Source of the DNA: Calothrix sp. HK-06
GTDB lineage: Bacteria > Cyanobacteriota > Cyanobacteriia > Cyanobacteriales > Nostocaceae
DNA length: 32,163 nt
Assembly (NCBI RefSeq): GCF_001904745.1
Contig: NZ_MRCD01000103.1
Location: 1 to 32,163, forward strand
Reading direction: 5' to 3'
This document shows, piece by piece, positions 6,699 through 14,119 of this stretch (position 1 is its first letter; each line of letters opens with the position of its first letter). Both the position numbers and the translations under genes were made by a program. The notes below the pieces were generated by a model. The model was not told where the DNA came from and ran no database searches. It saw only the letters and a program-made list of their open reading frames with translations.

Positions 6699-8894
6699 CT
6701 ACTTCCCTCGAACTTTGCGAATAATTGATGAATTCGTTTCTTGCAATTCTTCGACTTCGACACGTTCTGCGCTCATTCTCTCTTTGTAATATTGTTGATA
6801 GTATGTGTGAGAAGCAGGCGCCGCTTCTTTTGATTTATTTGCGATGAAGCCTAACACAGGAGTTCCAGAAACTTGAAGTTCTTCTAAGGCTTGTTGGAAT
6901 ATAGTGCGTTTGAGTTTACCTAATCCTGCAACTAGTATCATACCGTTTGTATTGGCTGCTAACAAATTGGCATCAGCGAATCCAAGTATAGGCGGAGTAT
7001 CATAAATTACAAAATCGAAACTATTTTGCAGGTCGCTCATCAAGTCCTGCATTTTTTGTGAGGCAAGTAAGCGAACTGGGTCAGGTGGAATAGGACCTGC
7101 GCTGAGGACATAAAGGTTGTCTTCAAAAGGTGAGCGCTCGATAACGTTACTCCAGTCTAAGTCAGAAGCGATAACATCGGTTAGTCCTTGAATGTTCATG
7201 ACTCCAACCCGCTTGTGCAGTGTTGGACAGCGTAAGTTAGCATCGACTAGTAAAACTCGATGTCCCATCGCCGCAGCAGCTAAAGCTAAATATAAAGCTA
7301 CTGTTGATTTACCGTCTTCTGGTGTGGCAGAACTAATTACAAGTGAACGAATAGGTGTATCTGAACCCAACAACAAGATATTTGTATAAAGCGAACGAAA
7401 GACTTCAAAGAAAGCTGCAATATTTGGCTTTTGATGACCGCTGTCGTGTAAAGAAACTGCCAGTTCTTTTCGTAATGGAATTGTGCCTAATAGTGGTAAG
7501 AAGGTAGCATCTTTAACATCTTTAGATGTGTAAAAGACGTTGCTAAGTTTATCAACTACAAGCGCTGCACCAGCACCCAAGAGTAGTCCAAGCATTCCTC
7601 CTAGTAACAAGTTCCGCTTTGCACTATCAACAAGTGCTGATGGCTTTTTGGCATCAATTAGCTGTTCGTCAAGTAATTTCCACGGTTGAATTTTTTGGGT
7701 TTTCTCAATTTCTAAAGCTTGTTGTTTGGCAATGAACTGTCCATAATTTTCGGTTGCAATTTTTACTTGTTGTTGAATATAGTCGTAGTCGCGACTAACT
7801 ATTGCTAACTTTCGCAATTCTTCATTAGAACGGTCAATTTTCTCTGCTAAAGATAAATCGCGTGCGACCAGTTCGTTGATGCGACTTGTAAAATCGCGCT
7901 GTACTCGTGCCTCTTCTGCTTGCAGCATTGGTAGCAGATTCTGTTTTTTCTCTTCCAACGTTATTATTGTTGGATTTTCAAAAGTAAATCGTGCAGATTC
8001 TTTTTTGATTAGAATATCAGCTTCTTGAATTTGGTCTAAAATCTTTTGGTAGCGAATATTTTCACTCAAAATTGAGTTACCCGCGCGTTCAGCAGGTTGT
8101 TGTGCTAGCTCAGTTTTTAATTCTTCGTACTTAGCAGTCATTTGCTCGTGCTGTACTCGCGTTTCTATACGTTGTTGTGTGAGATTTGCGATTAAAGCGG
8201 AAACTTGTTGAGCTTTTTGAGCAGGTTCGACTAAATCATTTTTTTGGCGCAAAACACGCAATTTATCTTGCCATTTCTCAACATTCTGTTGAATTTGCCC
8301 TTTTTTGAACGTGTCTTGAACAAACTTTATGGCTTGATTTATATCTTCTTGACGTTCAGCTAAACTGTAGTCTAAGTAAGATTTTGATAAAGCTTGCAAT
8401 ACATCTTTTACCTGCTGTTCATTCTCATTGGTGTATTCAATTTTCAACACATTTGGCTGGGCAGGTGAAACATCTAAATCCCGCTCTAGCTGTTTATAAG
8501 TTAAATCTGGATATTTAGGCTGTAATTTTTTTACAATCGGCGTCAGTAAACGAGGACTTTGTAAAACTTTTACCGTTGTCGCAACGTTTTCGGTTTCAGG
8601 CGCCGAAACTGAAGCTTGGGCACCGAGCGTTTGCGGAATATTAGCAACAGCCTTGGATTCACCAGTCACAGGTTTAGTTAAAATCTCGAACTGACCTTTA
8701 AAAATTGGCGGGTCACTTTCGGCTTTGAGAACGGCGCCAGCAGCAACAACACCAGTGAATCCGGCAATTAATAGTGCCCGACGGCGTAATGCAGCTCCAA
8801 CTTGACCCAGATTCAATCCACCTTCATCAGTATCACTTAACTGGGTAGCATTTGCTTTTATCTGCAATTGAGAATGTTTTTCTGACTTCAGCAT
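6699..8894 (-). CDS. Wzc-like polysaccharide co-polymerase and tyrosine autokinase
   Basis: Inner-membrane chain-length regulator fused to a cytosolic BY-kinase, of the type that controls Wzy-dependent capsule or exopolysaccharide export. From ATG 8894 it has 731 residues. A first membrane segment lies near 41-56, followed by a long periplasmic, coiled-coil-rich Wzz region (about 60-425) and a Gly/Leu-rich second membrane segment near 430-448. The kinase follows: Walker A SSATPEDGKST (about 521-531), Walker A' VLLVDANLR (about 547-555), Walker B VIYDTPP (about 629-635). A C-terminal Tyr cluster (698, 699, 702, 703) is the likely autophosphorylation site. The frame is open to a TTG at 9011, but those 39 residues do not look like protein, so I chose the ATG. 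Three GGCGCC sites. Confidence 0.9.
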   Translation of the reverse strand: MLKSEKHSQLQIKANATQLSDTDEGGLNLGQVGAALRRRALLIAGFTGVVAAGAVLKAESDPPIFKGQFEILTKPVTGESKAVANIPQTLGAQASVSAPETENVATTVKVLQSPRLLTPIVKKLQPKYPDLTYKQLERDLDVSPAQPNVLKIEYTNENEQQVKDVLQALSKSYLDYSLAERQEDINQAIKFVQDTFKKGQIQQNVEKWQDKLRVLRQKNDLVEPAQKAQQVSALIANLTQQRIETRVQHEQMTAKYEELKTELAQQPAERAGNSILSENIRYQKILDQIQEADILIKKESARFTFENPTIITLEEKKQNLLPMLQAEEARVQRDFTSRINELVARDLSLAEKIDRSNEELRKLAIVSRDYDYIQQQVKIATENYGQFIAKQQALEIEKTQKIQPWKLLDEQLIDAKKPSALVDSAKRNLLLGGMLGLLLGAGAALVVDKLSNVFYTSKDVKDATFLPLLGTIPLRKELAVSLHDSGHQKPNIAAFFEVFRSLYTNILLLGSDTPIRSLVISSATPEDGKSTVALYLALAAAAMGHRVLLVDANLRCPTLHKRVGVMNIQGLTDVIASDLDWSNVIERSPFEDNLYVLSAGPIPPDPVRLLASQKMQDLMSDLQNSFDFVIYDTPPILGFADANLLAANTNGMILVAGLGKLKRTIFQQALEELQVSGTPVLGFIANKSKEAAPASHTYYQQYYKERMSAERVEVEELQETNSSIIRKVRGK

Positions 8895-9424
8895 AGCGTT
8901 CGTCAATATTACTATTGTTTTTATTGGGGTAATTTCACACGAGCGGTGATTTATTTGCAGGCTTGGCAATGCACCCAGGTAAATGACTGAATAATTATCT
9001 ATGGTCAGCAAAGGGTAAAGAGCTACATAGGCTCATTGCAACCTATACCAGAGCCTTCAACGTAATGGAGTATCAAAAATATGTAGTGATATTTGGGAGA
9101 TGCATTATTACTACATTAACACTACGCAGGAAATATTTACAAAAGGTTTTCGATATATAAACAAAAAATATACTCTTATACTTACATAATGACATCTCTA
9201 TGGAGAACACAGCACCGCCTAACGCCTGTGTTTAAACAAGGTCAGCCTCATATTTTAATCTACCAACAAATAAAAGTAAGTAACTTTACTTACTTGAATA
9301 CCCTGACTCTTTTATGTATACAATTTTTACATAACTTTTCCGGATAATTGGACTTGGGCAAAAATTTTACTTTTAAGTGCTTAATTATTGTTTTTAATAT
9401 TACTCAGTATAACAGAAACCCTAA

Positions 9425-9439
9425 AGAAACCGGGTTTCT
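9425..9439. repeat. Dispersed near-palindrome agaaacc-g-ggtttct
   Basis: Seven-base arms around one central base. This is the same core as the stem-loop before rfbC and the copy at 10635-10649. Intergenic. Confidence 0.65.
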
Positions 9440-9578
9440 AGGATTAAACTTTTACAGCATCATTCTCATAAAAGTGAAGACATTGCTACCCAATATAGAC
9501 AGCTGAGTCTAAATAAACTTGAATTATTTGCGACCCATAATAAAGTTAGGTGAACGCTTTACTTAAATTTTAAAATTG

Positions 9579-9602
9579 AGAGACGTTACATATAACGTCT
9601 TT
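9579..9602. repeat. Second copy of the gacgttac palindromic repeat
   Basis: agagacgttacatataacgtcttt is an imperfect copy of the perfect 24-base palindrome at 3980-4003. The halves agagacgttaca and tataacgtcttt still pair over most positions. Intergenic, just downstream of tRNA-Gln. Confidence 0.6.
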
Positions 9603-9613
9603 ACATATAAACA

Positions 9614-9645
9614 ACAAAAAAGGGCAGCTGTTTAACTACCCTTTT
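9614..9645 (-). terminator. Rho-independent terminator of tRNA-Gln
   Basis: On the minus strand, aaaaggg pairs with cccttttt across a short interrupted stem, with arms at 9639-9645 and 9618-9624 and two more pairs inside, followed by a T-run. It begins five bases after the tRNA 3' end, exactly where a tRNA terminator is expected. Confidence 0.75.
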
Positions 9646-9649
9646 AATA

Positions 9650-9721
9650 CTGAGGCGCTAGGATTCGAACCTAGGGATGTCGGGACCAAAACCCGATGCC
9701 TTACCACTTGGCGACGCCTCA
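9650..9721 (-). tRNA. tRNA-Gln (anticodon UUG)
   Basis: The 72-base minus-strand sequence folds as a tRNA. The acceptor stem tgaggcg/cgcctca is perfect with a G discriminator; the D arm is gcc-aagtggtaa-ggc; the anticodon stem tcggg/cccga carries loop ttttggt, giving anticodon TTG; the T arm is cctag-gttcgaat-cctag. CCA is not encoded (gtatt follows), as is common in cyanobacteria. It has its own promoter and terminator, so it is a single-gene unit. Confidence 0.95.
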
Positions 9722-9738
9722 TTGCATTGACATTACTT

Positions 9739-9767
9739 AATATAGTAGCAGTCGCCAGTAATGTCAA
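9739..9767 (-). promoter_or_regulatory. tRNA-Gln promoter with an 11-bp inverted repeat
   Basis: On the minus strand TTGACA (9767-9762) is followed after 17 bases by TATATT (9744-9739), with the tRNA 5' end 17 bases further on. This is a near-consensus housekeeping promoter. ttgacattact occurs on both strands, at 9727-9737 and as its complement agtaatgtcaa at 9757-9767, so a perfect 11-base inverted repeat brackets the -10 box. Confidence 0.8.
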
Positions 9768-10003
9768 GTACTTTTTGCCCAATTTTTTGTGCTGTGTTTT
9801 TCTAGACATTTCTGGCTGTCGCTAAATTCCCCGTCAGATAAGAGACTTGCTGTGTACCTTGGCTTTTTTTAGGAACGTTAAGCAGGTAAAATTGGCAAGT
9901 TGGCATATCTAGTGGATTGTGCCGAACCAGAATAAATATAGAGAGGTTATGCTGGACTGAGCCAAAAGCCATCTCAATAAAGTACACTTTACATCGGCTA
10001 GTC

Positions 10004-10324
10004 ATGTTGTCTTCTAAATTGGGTATAAATTTTATTAATACTTGGGCGTTATTAAATTTTCTTATAGCCAAGCTGAAAGCTAAGAAACAAAAGACATATG
10101 ACTATACTAGCCAGGTGTCTGGTCAGGACTATGTATTTGAGGCAATAGACGACGATGCTAAAGGTTACATGACAGCACAAGGCAAAGGTGTTGCAGTTGG
10201 CGATTTTATTAGTTTACAAAACGGCGCCGAGATTTATCATTATCAAGTCGAGCAAATCGAGTATTACTCCAATCCATCGGATATGTGGACTGCTGTGTTA
10301 AAGCGCGCAACATCAGCGTTTTGA
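10004..10324 (+). CDS. Small unknown protein, conserved-looking C-terminal domain
   Basis: The reliable part is the last 75 residues, starting at TYDYTSQVSGQDYVFEAIDD and ending SNPSDMWTAVLKRATSAF. It looks like a small beta-rich domain (GKGVAVGDFISLQNG, YHYQVEQIEYYS) of a kind I associate with cyanobacterial hypotheticals, with no named function. A GGCGCC site at 10223 falls in frame as Gly-Ala, in keeping with real host genes here. The start is uncertain. The frame is open from an ATG at 9917, but the first residues there look random; I chose the ATG at 10004 (107 residues), and the true start may be even further in. No ribosome binding site helps. It stands alone between tRNA-Gln and the export genes, divergent from the tRNA. 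Confidence 0.65.
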   Translation: MLSSKLGINFINTWALLNFLIAKLKAKKQKTYDYTSQVSGQDYVFEAIDDDAKGYMTAQGKGVAVGDFISLQNGAEIYHYQVEQIEYYSNPSDMWTAVLKRATSAF

Positions 10325-10923
10325 TTAGATATGGCTAAGTATTATGTATCCGGATATACTTTATACACATCCGGATAAAAACATAAACTTTATAGAATCT
10401 TGTTAAAACAAATAAGGCATATTTAAACCAGCTACCGGAATTATTTCTAGGTAGCATCAGTATTTCAACGGTTTTTTAAAAAAAGTTTTACATAACTTGT
10501 AAGTATTTTAATTTAAAGATATTGGGAATAGTTGCCAAATTGCCAAATAATTGTGACAGAATTGTTACGAAAAGTCAGAAAACCAGAAACTCGGTTTTTT
10601 TGCGACATCTTGTAATAAAACAACAATTTTGCGTAGAAACCCGGTTTCTAAGGCTATAAACGTGGTAAGTAATTTTACTAAGATATATAACTAATAATAC
10701 GTCATTAGTATTTTTTATAACATAACATTAATAGTTGTTGGCGTAGTATAAATGGTGTTTAGTAGCAAAATCAAGGAGATTAAGAAATACAAAAAATAAA
10801 TTAAAAAATATTAAGTATATTTCCTGACAGTGCATTCACAGTGATGAAGGAAGTGATAGACAATATAGCAAAGTATAAAATCACAGGTCGTAGTCAAAAT
10901 AAGTGCTGTAAACAGGTAAATAA
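10325..10923. other. Repeat-rich intergenic region before the export operon
   Basis: About 600 bases without a gene. Directly after the small gene, tatccggata (10347-10356) and atccggat (10369-10376) form a hairpin followed by aaaa, a possible terminator. gctacc/ggtagc (10431-10436, 10450-10455) forms a second small hairpin. Two copies of the gaaac-gg-ttt repeat follow, one decayed (10585-10599) and one intact (10635-10649). The last 200 bases are very AT-rich and must hold the promoter of the wzm operon, but I cannot place it. Confidence 0.5.
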
Positions 10924-11763
10924 ATGAATAGTAAAGAACTCGTAATTGAAGCGGGAAAAACAGAGGGGCAATATTGGCGAGACCTGTGGAAATACAGGGA
11001 GTTGTTCTACTTTTTAGCTTGGCGCGATATATTAGTACGCTATAAGCAAACAGTGATTGGGATGGCATGGGCACTAATTCGTCCATTTCTAACAATGGTA
11101 GTGTTTACATTCGTATTTGGAAGTTTAGCTAAATTACCACCCGAAGGTAATACACCATATCCAATCATGGTTTTTGCCGCACTGCTACCTTGGCAGTTTT
11201 TCTCAGGCGCTTTGAGTGAGTGCAGCAACAGCTTGGTAAATAATGCAAATTTGCTTGCGAAAGTTTACTTTCCGCGTTTGATTGTTCCAACGAGTGCAGT
11301 CATTGTTAGCTTCGTAGACTTCCTAATTTCGGGGATGATACTGCTAGGGCTAATGGCATATTATAACTATGTACCCGATTGGCGAATTTTAACACTCCCA
11401 CTATTTATATTGATAGCGTTTGCTGCATCGATAGGCGCCGGGTTATGGTTAGCTGCGTTAACTGTAGAGTATAGAGATTTTCGCTACGTGGTTCCGTTCA
11501 TTGTTCAGTTTGGATTGTATGTCTCACCTGTGGGATTTAGTAGTAAGGTGATTGAGGAAAGGTTTTCAGAACAGTTACGCTTGTTGTATTCGCTGAATCC
11601 GATGGTGGGGGTGATAGATGGTTTTCGGTGGGCAATACTAGGTGGTGAATCGCAGATATACATGCCTGGGTTTCTATTATCGCTGGGTTTTGTAATTTTG
11701 CTTCTGGTAAGCGGGATTTGGTACTTCCGCAGGATGGAGCGGACGTTTGCTGATGTGATATAG
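10924..11763 (+). CDS. wzm: ABC-2 type polysaccharide exporter, membrane subunit
   Basis: Permease that, with the ATPase encoded next, moves a lipid-linked glycan across the inner membrane, as in O-antigen (Wzm/Wzt) or teichoic acid (TagG/H) export. The 279-residue protein has the family's N-terminal amphipathic start (LFYFLAWRDILVRYKQTVIG, about 27-46) and WALIRPFLTMVVFTFVFG. There are six predicted membrane segments, roughly 46-68, 80-98, 119-145, 153-178, 188-206 and 249-267. LLPWQFFSGAL and the SLNPMVGVIDGFRWAILG segment near 223-240 are typical. An agg-containing ribosome binding sequence precedes the ATG. First gene of the long + strand operon; one GGCGCC site. Confidence 0.93.
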   Translation: MNSKELVIEAGKTEGQYWRDLWKYRELFYFLAWRDILVRYKQTVIGMAWALIRPFLTMVVFTFVFGSLAKLPPEGNTPYPIMVFAALLPWQFFSGALSECSNSLVNNANLLAKVYFPRLIVPTSAVIVSFVDFLISGMILLGLMAYYNYVPDWRILTLPLFILIAFAASIGAGLWLAALTVEYRDFRYVVPFIVQFGLYVSPVGFSSKVIEERFSEQLRLLYSLNPMVGVIDGFRWAILGGESQIYMPGFLLSLGFVILLLVSGIWYFRRMERTFADVI

Positions 11764-11765
11764 GG

Positions 11766-11817
11766 GGGCGGGTTTACTAGATTTTGGTACAGTTTTAAGG
11801 TATTGGTTAACCCGCCC
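11766..11817. repeat. Inverted repeat gggcgggtt/aacccgccc between wzm and wzt
   Basis: Nine-base GC-rich arms (11766-11774 and 11809-11817) enclose a 34-base AT-rich loop. It occupies most of the 89-base gap and could reduce read-through or stabilise the upstream mRNA. GC-rich arms in an AT-rich gap suggest a dispersed repeat; I see only this copy in the window. Confidence 0.6.
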
Positions 11818-11852
11818 TTACAAGATTAGTAGTTTAGATAGGAGCGCAACAG

Positions 11853-13148
11853 ATGTCAGATAGTGTCATCCGGGTTGAGAATTTAAGTAAGAAGTATATT
11901 TTAGGACATAAAGAAGAGGGCTACAAAACATTTCGTGGCGCCATGACCAATGCGACAAAATCGCTTGTAAGTGCTTTTAACCCGCGTGCGAAAAAAGAAG
12001 CAAATCACAGTCGTGAGGAATTTTGGGCACTTAATGATGTATCGTTTGAGATTAAGCAAGGCGATAGAGTAGGTATTATTGGACGAAATGGCGCCGGAAA
12101 ATCAACGCTATTGAAAATTCTCAGCAGAATTACGGAACCAACTAGCGGAAGTATCCGGATTAAAGGGAGAGTAGCTAGCTTATTAGAAGTAGGAACGGGT
12201 TTTCATCCAGAGTTGACAGGTAGAGAGAATATTTTCCTCAACGGTGCAATTTTAGGGATGAGTAAAGTAGAAATTCAGCGAAAATTTGATGAAATTGTAG
12301 ATTTTGCAGAAGTCGAAAAGTTTTTAGATACCCCTGTAAAGCGGTATTCATCAGGTATGTATGTGCGCTTGGCGTTTGCTGTCGCAGCACATTTAGAACC
12401 AGAGATTTTGATTATCGATGAAGTGCTGGCTGTAGGAGATATACAGTTTCAAAAAAAATGTTTAGGAAAGATGGAGGAGGTTGGTAAAGAAGGTAAAACG
12501 GTTTTATTTGTAAGTCATAACATGCCTACAATAAATCAACTTTGTGAAAAAGTTGTTTGGTTAGACAAAGGGCAATTAGTGAGCCAAGGTAAAACAAATC
12601 AAGTAATTTCTGCGTATCTATCTGAAGGTTCATCAAACAGTTCAGTCATAAATTTTGAAAGGCGAGATTATAAGGATATCTTTTTTAATCAAGTCAGTTT
12701 GTTAGATAATAGAGGATATCCATCAACAGAAATAGATGTTAGATTTCCATTCAGTGTAAAAGTAAATTATGAAGTTAAAAAAAAGTTGACAAATGTAGAA
12801 ATGGCTATTCGTATAAAGACAGATGATGATAGATCAGTATTTACAACAGTTTATTCAGACTGCTCAGATGTTAGCAAAATGAATAAAAAGCCCGGTATTT
12901 ATACTGCAAGTGTAGTAATACCAGAGTTTTTTCTAATACCTGGTGTCTACACAGTAAGTTGTGCTATCTTCCAATTTGAAAATGGTCTCTATACACCCCA
13001 TTGTATTGACGATAACATCCTCAAATTTACTATTTGTGAAACTGGTACAAAAATAGCCAAGTATAACGACCATCGCGCAATAGGCGTTGTTTTAGTCGAA
13101 TTTCCATGGAAAGATGAAATATTAGAATTATCTACATCAAATGTATAA
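11853..13148 (+). CDS. wzt: ABC exporter ATPase with C-terminal glycan-binding domain
   Basis: Powers export through the Wzm permease. In the 431-residue protein the nucleotide-binding domain spans about 1-260: Walker A GRNGAGKST at 77-85, signature YSSGMYVRLAFA at 165-176, Walker B ILIIDE at 185-190, switch His222 in VSHN, and the exporter-type FWALNDVSFEIKQGD. Residues about 265-431 form an extra beta-rich domain like that of Wzt proteins which recognise the finished O-antigen end (IPEFFLIPGVYTVSCAIF, FPWKDE). A taggag ribosome binding site precedes the ATG. The gene is compositionally split: two GGCGCC sites and about 44% GC in the ATPase half, none and about 28-32% GC in the C-terminal half, as counted in 120-base samples. 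Confidence 0.94.
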   Translation: MSDSVIRVENLSKKYILGHKEEGYKTFRGAMTNATKSLVSAFNPRAKKEANHSREEFWALNDVSFEIKQGDRVGIIGRNGAGKSTLLKILSRITEPTSGSIRIKGRVASLLEVGTGFHPELTGRENIFLNGAILGMSKVEIQRKFDEIVDFAEVEKFLDTPVKRYSSGMYVRLAFAVAAHLEPEILIIDEVLAVGDIQFQKKCLGKMEEVGKEGKTVLFVSHNMPTINQLCEKVVWLDKGQLVSQGKTNQVISAYLSEGSSNSSVINFERRDYKDIFFNQVSLLDNRGYPSTEIDVRFPFSVKVNYEVKKKLTNVEMAIRIKTDDDRSVFTTVYSDCSDVSKMNKKPGIYTASVVIPEFFLIPGVYTVSCAIFQFENGLYTPHCIDDNILKFTICETGTKIAKYNDHRAIGVVLVEFPWKDEILELSTSNV

Positions 13149-13160
13149 GGAGTAAGAAAT

Positions 13161-14027
13161 ATGGAGTGTAAAATATGCAGCAGCAAATCTCATTTTATAT
13201 TTACAAAGAAGATTCTTTCAAAATATGAAGTTTCTTATTTCAAATGTTCTAGTTGTGGATTTATACAAACAGAAGATGCTTACTGGCTTTCAGAAGCTTA
13301 TGAATTACCATTTACTCCTTTAGATGTCTATTTAGTTTCAAGACCGCTAGAATTTAGTCAACTTACTGAGAATTTGATTTTGAAGTATTTTGATTATAAA
13401 AGTAAGTTTTTAGACTATGGTGGAGGTGTTGGCGTATTTACAAGAATGATGAGAGATAGAGGGCTAAAGTTTTATAGACAGGATAAATATGCACAAAATC
13501 TCTTTACACAATACTTTGATGTTTATGATCTACCTGAAGCAGAACGCAATTTTGAACTTGTAACTAGCTTTGAAGTGTTAGAGCATCTAGAAAATCCTTT
13601 AGGTGAATTAAAACAAATATTTAGTTTTGGTCAAAATCTTCTTTTCTCTACTGTTCTTCAACCATCTCAATCTGTAGAAGAACTAAAAAATTGGTCATAT
13701 CTAGCTGAATTACACGGTCAGCATATATCTTTTTTCACAAAAAGGAGTATGGAAATATTAGCTGAAAATTTTAAGTGCTACTACTATCATGATGAAAAAT
13801 GTCCACTATTACACTTATTTACACCTATTAAAATTACAGATTTCAGTTTTTTTATGAATGAAAAAGGTCACATAAGCACTTTTTCACGGTTAAAAAATAA
13901 GCTACTCAGTTTAAAAAAATTAATATTTTCAGATACCACAGAAGTAAAAAAATTAGAATCTTTAATTCAAAGTGATACACAATTTATCATACAAGAACTA
14001 CAGAACAAGAGCTTGTCAACAAAGTAA
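13161..14027 (+). CDS. SAM-dependent methyltransferase with zinc-ribbon N-terminus
   Basis: Class I methyltransferase likely acting on the glycan or its sugar nucleotide. The 288-residue protein starts with two Cys pairs (Cys3/Cys6 and Cys29/Cys32), a zinc-binding unit common to the C-methyltransferase-like family. The SAM motif FLDYGGGVGVF follows at 83-93, then SFEVLEHLENP at 136-146 and HGQHISFFTKRSM near 192. An aaggag ribosome binding site lies at proper distance. It begins 12 bases after wzt and shares the low GC of the wzt 3' half. By analogy with WbdD-type systems it could place the terminal modification read by the Wzt C-terminal domain; this is inference. Confidence 0.85.
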   Translation: MECKICSSKSHFIFTKKILSKYEVSYFKCSSCGFIQTEDAYWLSEAYELPFTPLDVYLVSRPLEFSQLTENLILKYFDYKSKFLDYGGGVGVFTRMMRDRGLKFYRQDKYAQNLFTQYFDVYDLPEAERNFELVTSFEVLEHLENPLGELKQIFSFGQNLLFSTVLQPSQSVEELKNWSYLAELHGQHISFFTKRSMEILAENFKCYYYHDEKCPLLHLFTPIKITDFSFFMNEKGHISTFSRLKNKLLSLKKLIFSDTTEVKKLESLIQSDTQFIIQELQNKSLSTK

Positions 14028-14119
14028 AATTGATAATTTTAAATGTCGATACGCGCTCTATCTACGTATTAGTCAAGCAACAAAATATAATTTTTATCAT
14101 AAAAAATAGGATATTAACT

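Larger units (their letters stand above)
8895..9612. other. Long intergenic region upstream of the wzc-like gene
   Basis: About 700 bases without a convincing gene. It holds a perfect palindrome with 10-base arms, aagtaagtaa (9274-9283) and ttacttactt (9286-9295), a shorter repeat aacacag/ctgtgtt (9206-9212, 9226-9232), one gaaaccgggtttct repeat and one gacgttac repeat. The 10-base palindrome lies 380 bases upstream of the wzc-like start and could be a regulator site. I could not identify a clean promoter. Confidence 0.5.

Noticed and set aside
8895-9011. 39-residue N-terminal extension of the Wzc-like protein from TTG 9011
   Set aside because: The extension does not resemble the family and a good ATG exists at 8894.
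9189-9347. Plus-strand 52-codon ORF starting MTSLWRTQHR
   Set aside because: No ribosome binding site, unusual residue mix, and it is crossed by palindromes at 9206-9232 and 9274-9295; best read as chance in a regulatory gap.
9650-9721. tRNA-Gln as an integration site for a mobile island
   Set aside because: I found no direct repeat of the tRNA 3' end in the window and no integrase gene.
9802-10071. Minus-strand ORF of 89 codons
   Set aside because: It overlaps the small plus-strand gene and its translation shows no protein-like features.
14030-14119. TTG-started N-terminal extension of the GT4 gene
   Set aside because: Ile/Asn/Lys-rich translation of AT-rich leader DNA; the family start fits ATG 14120.
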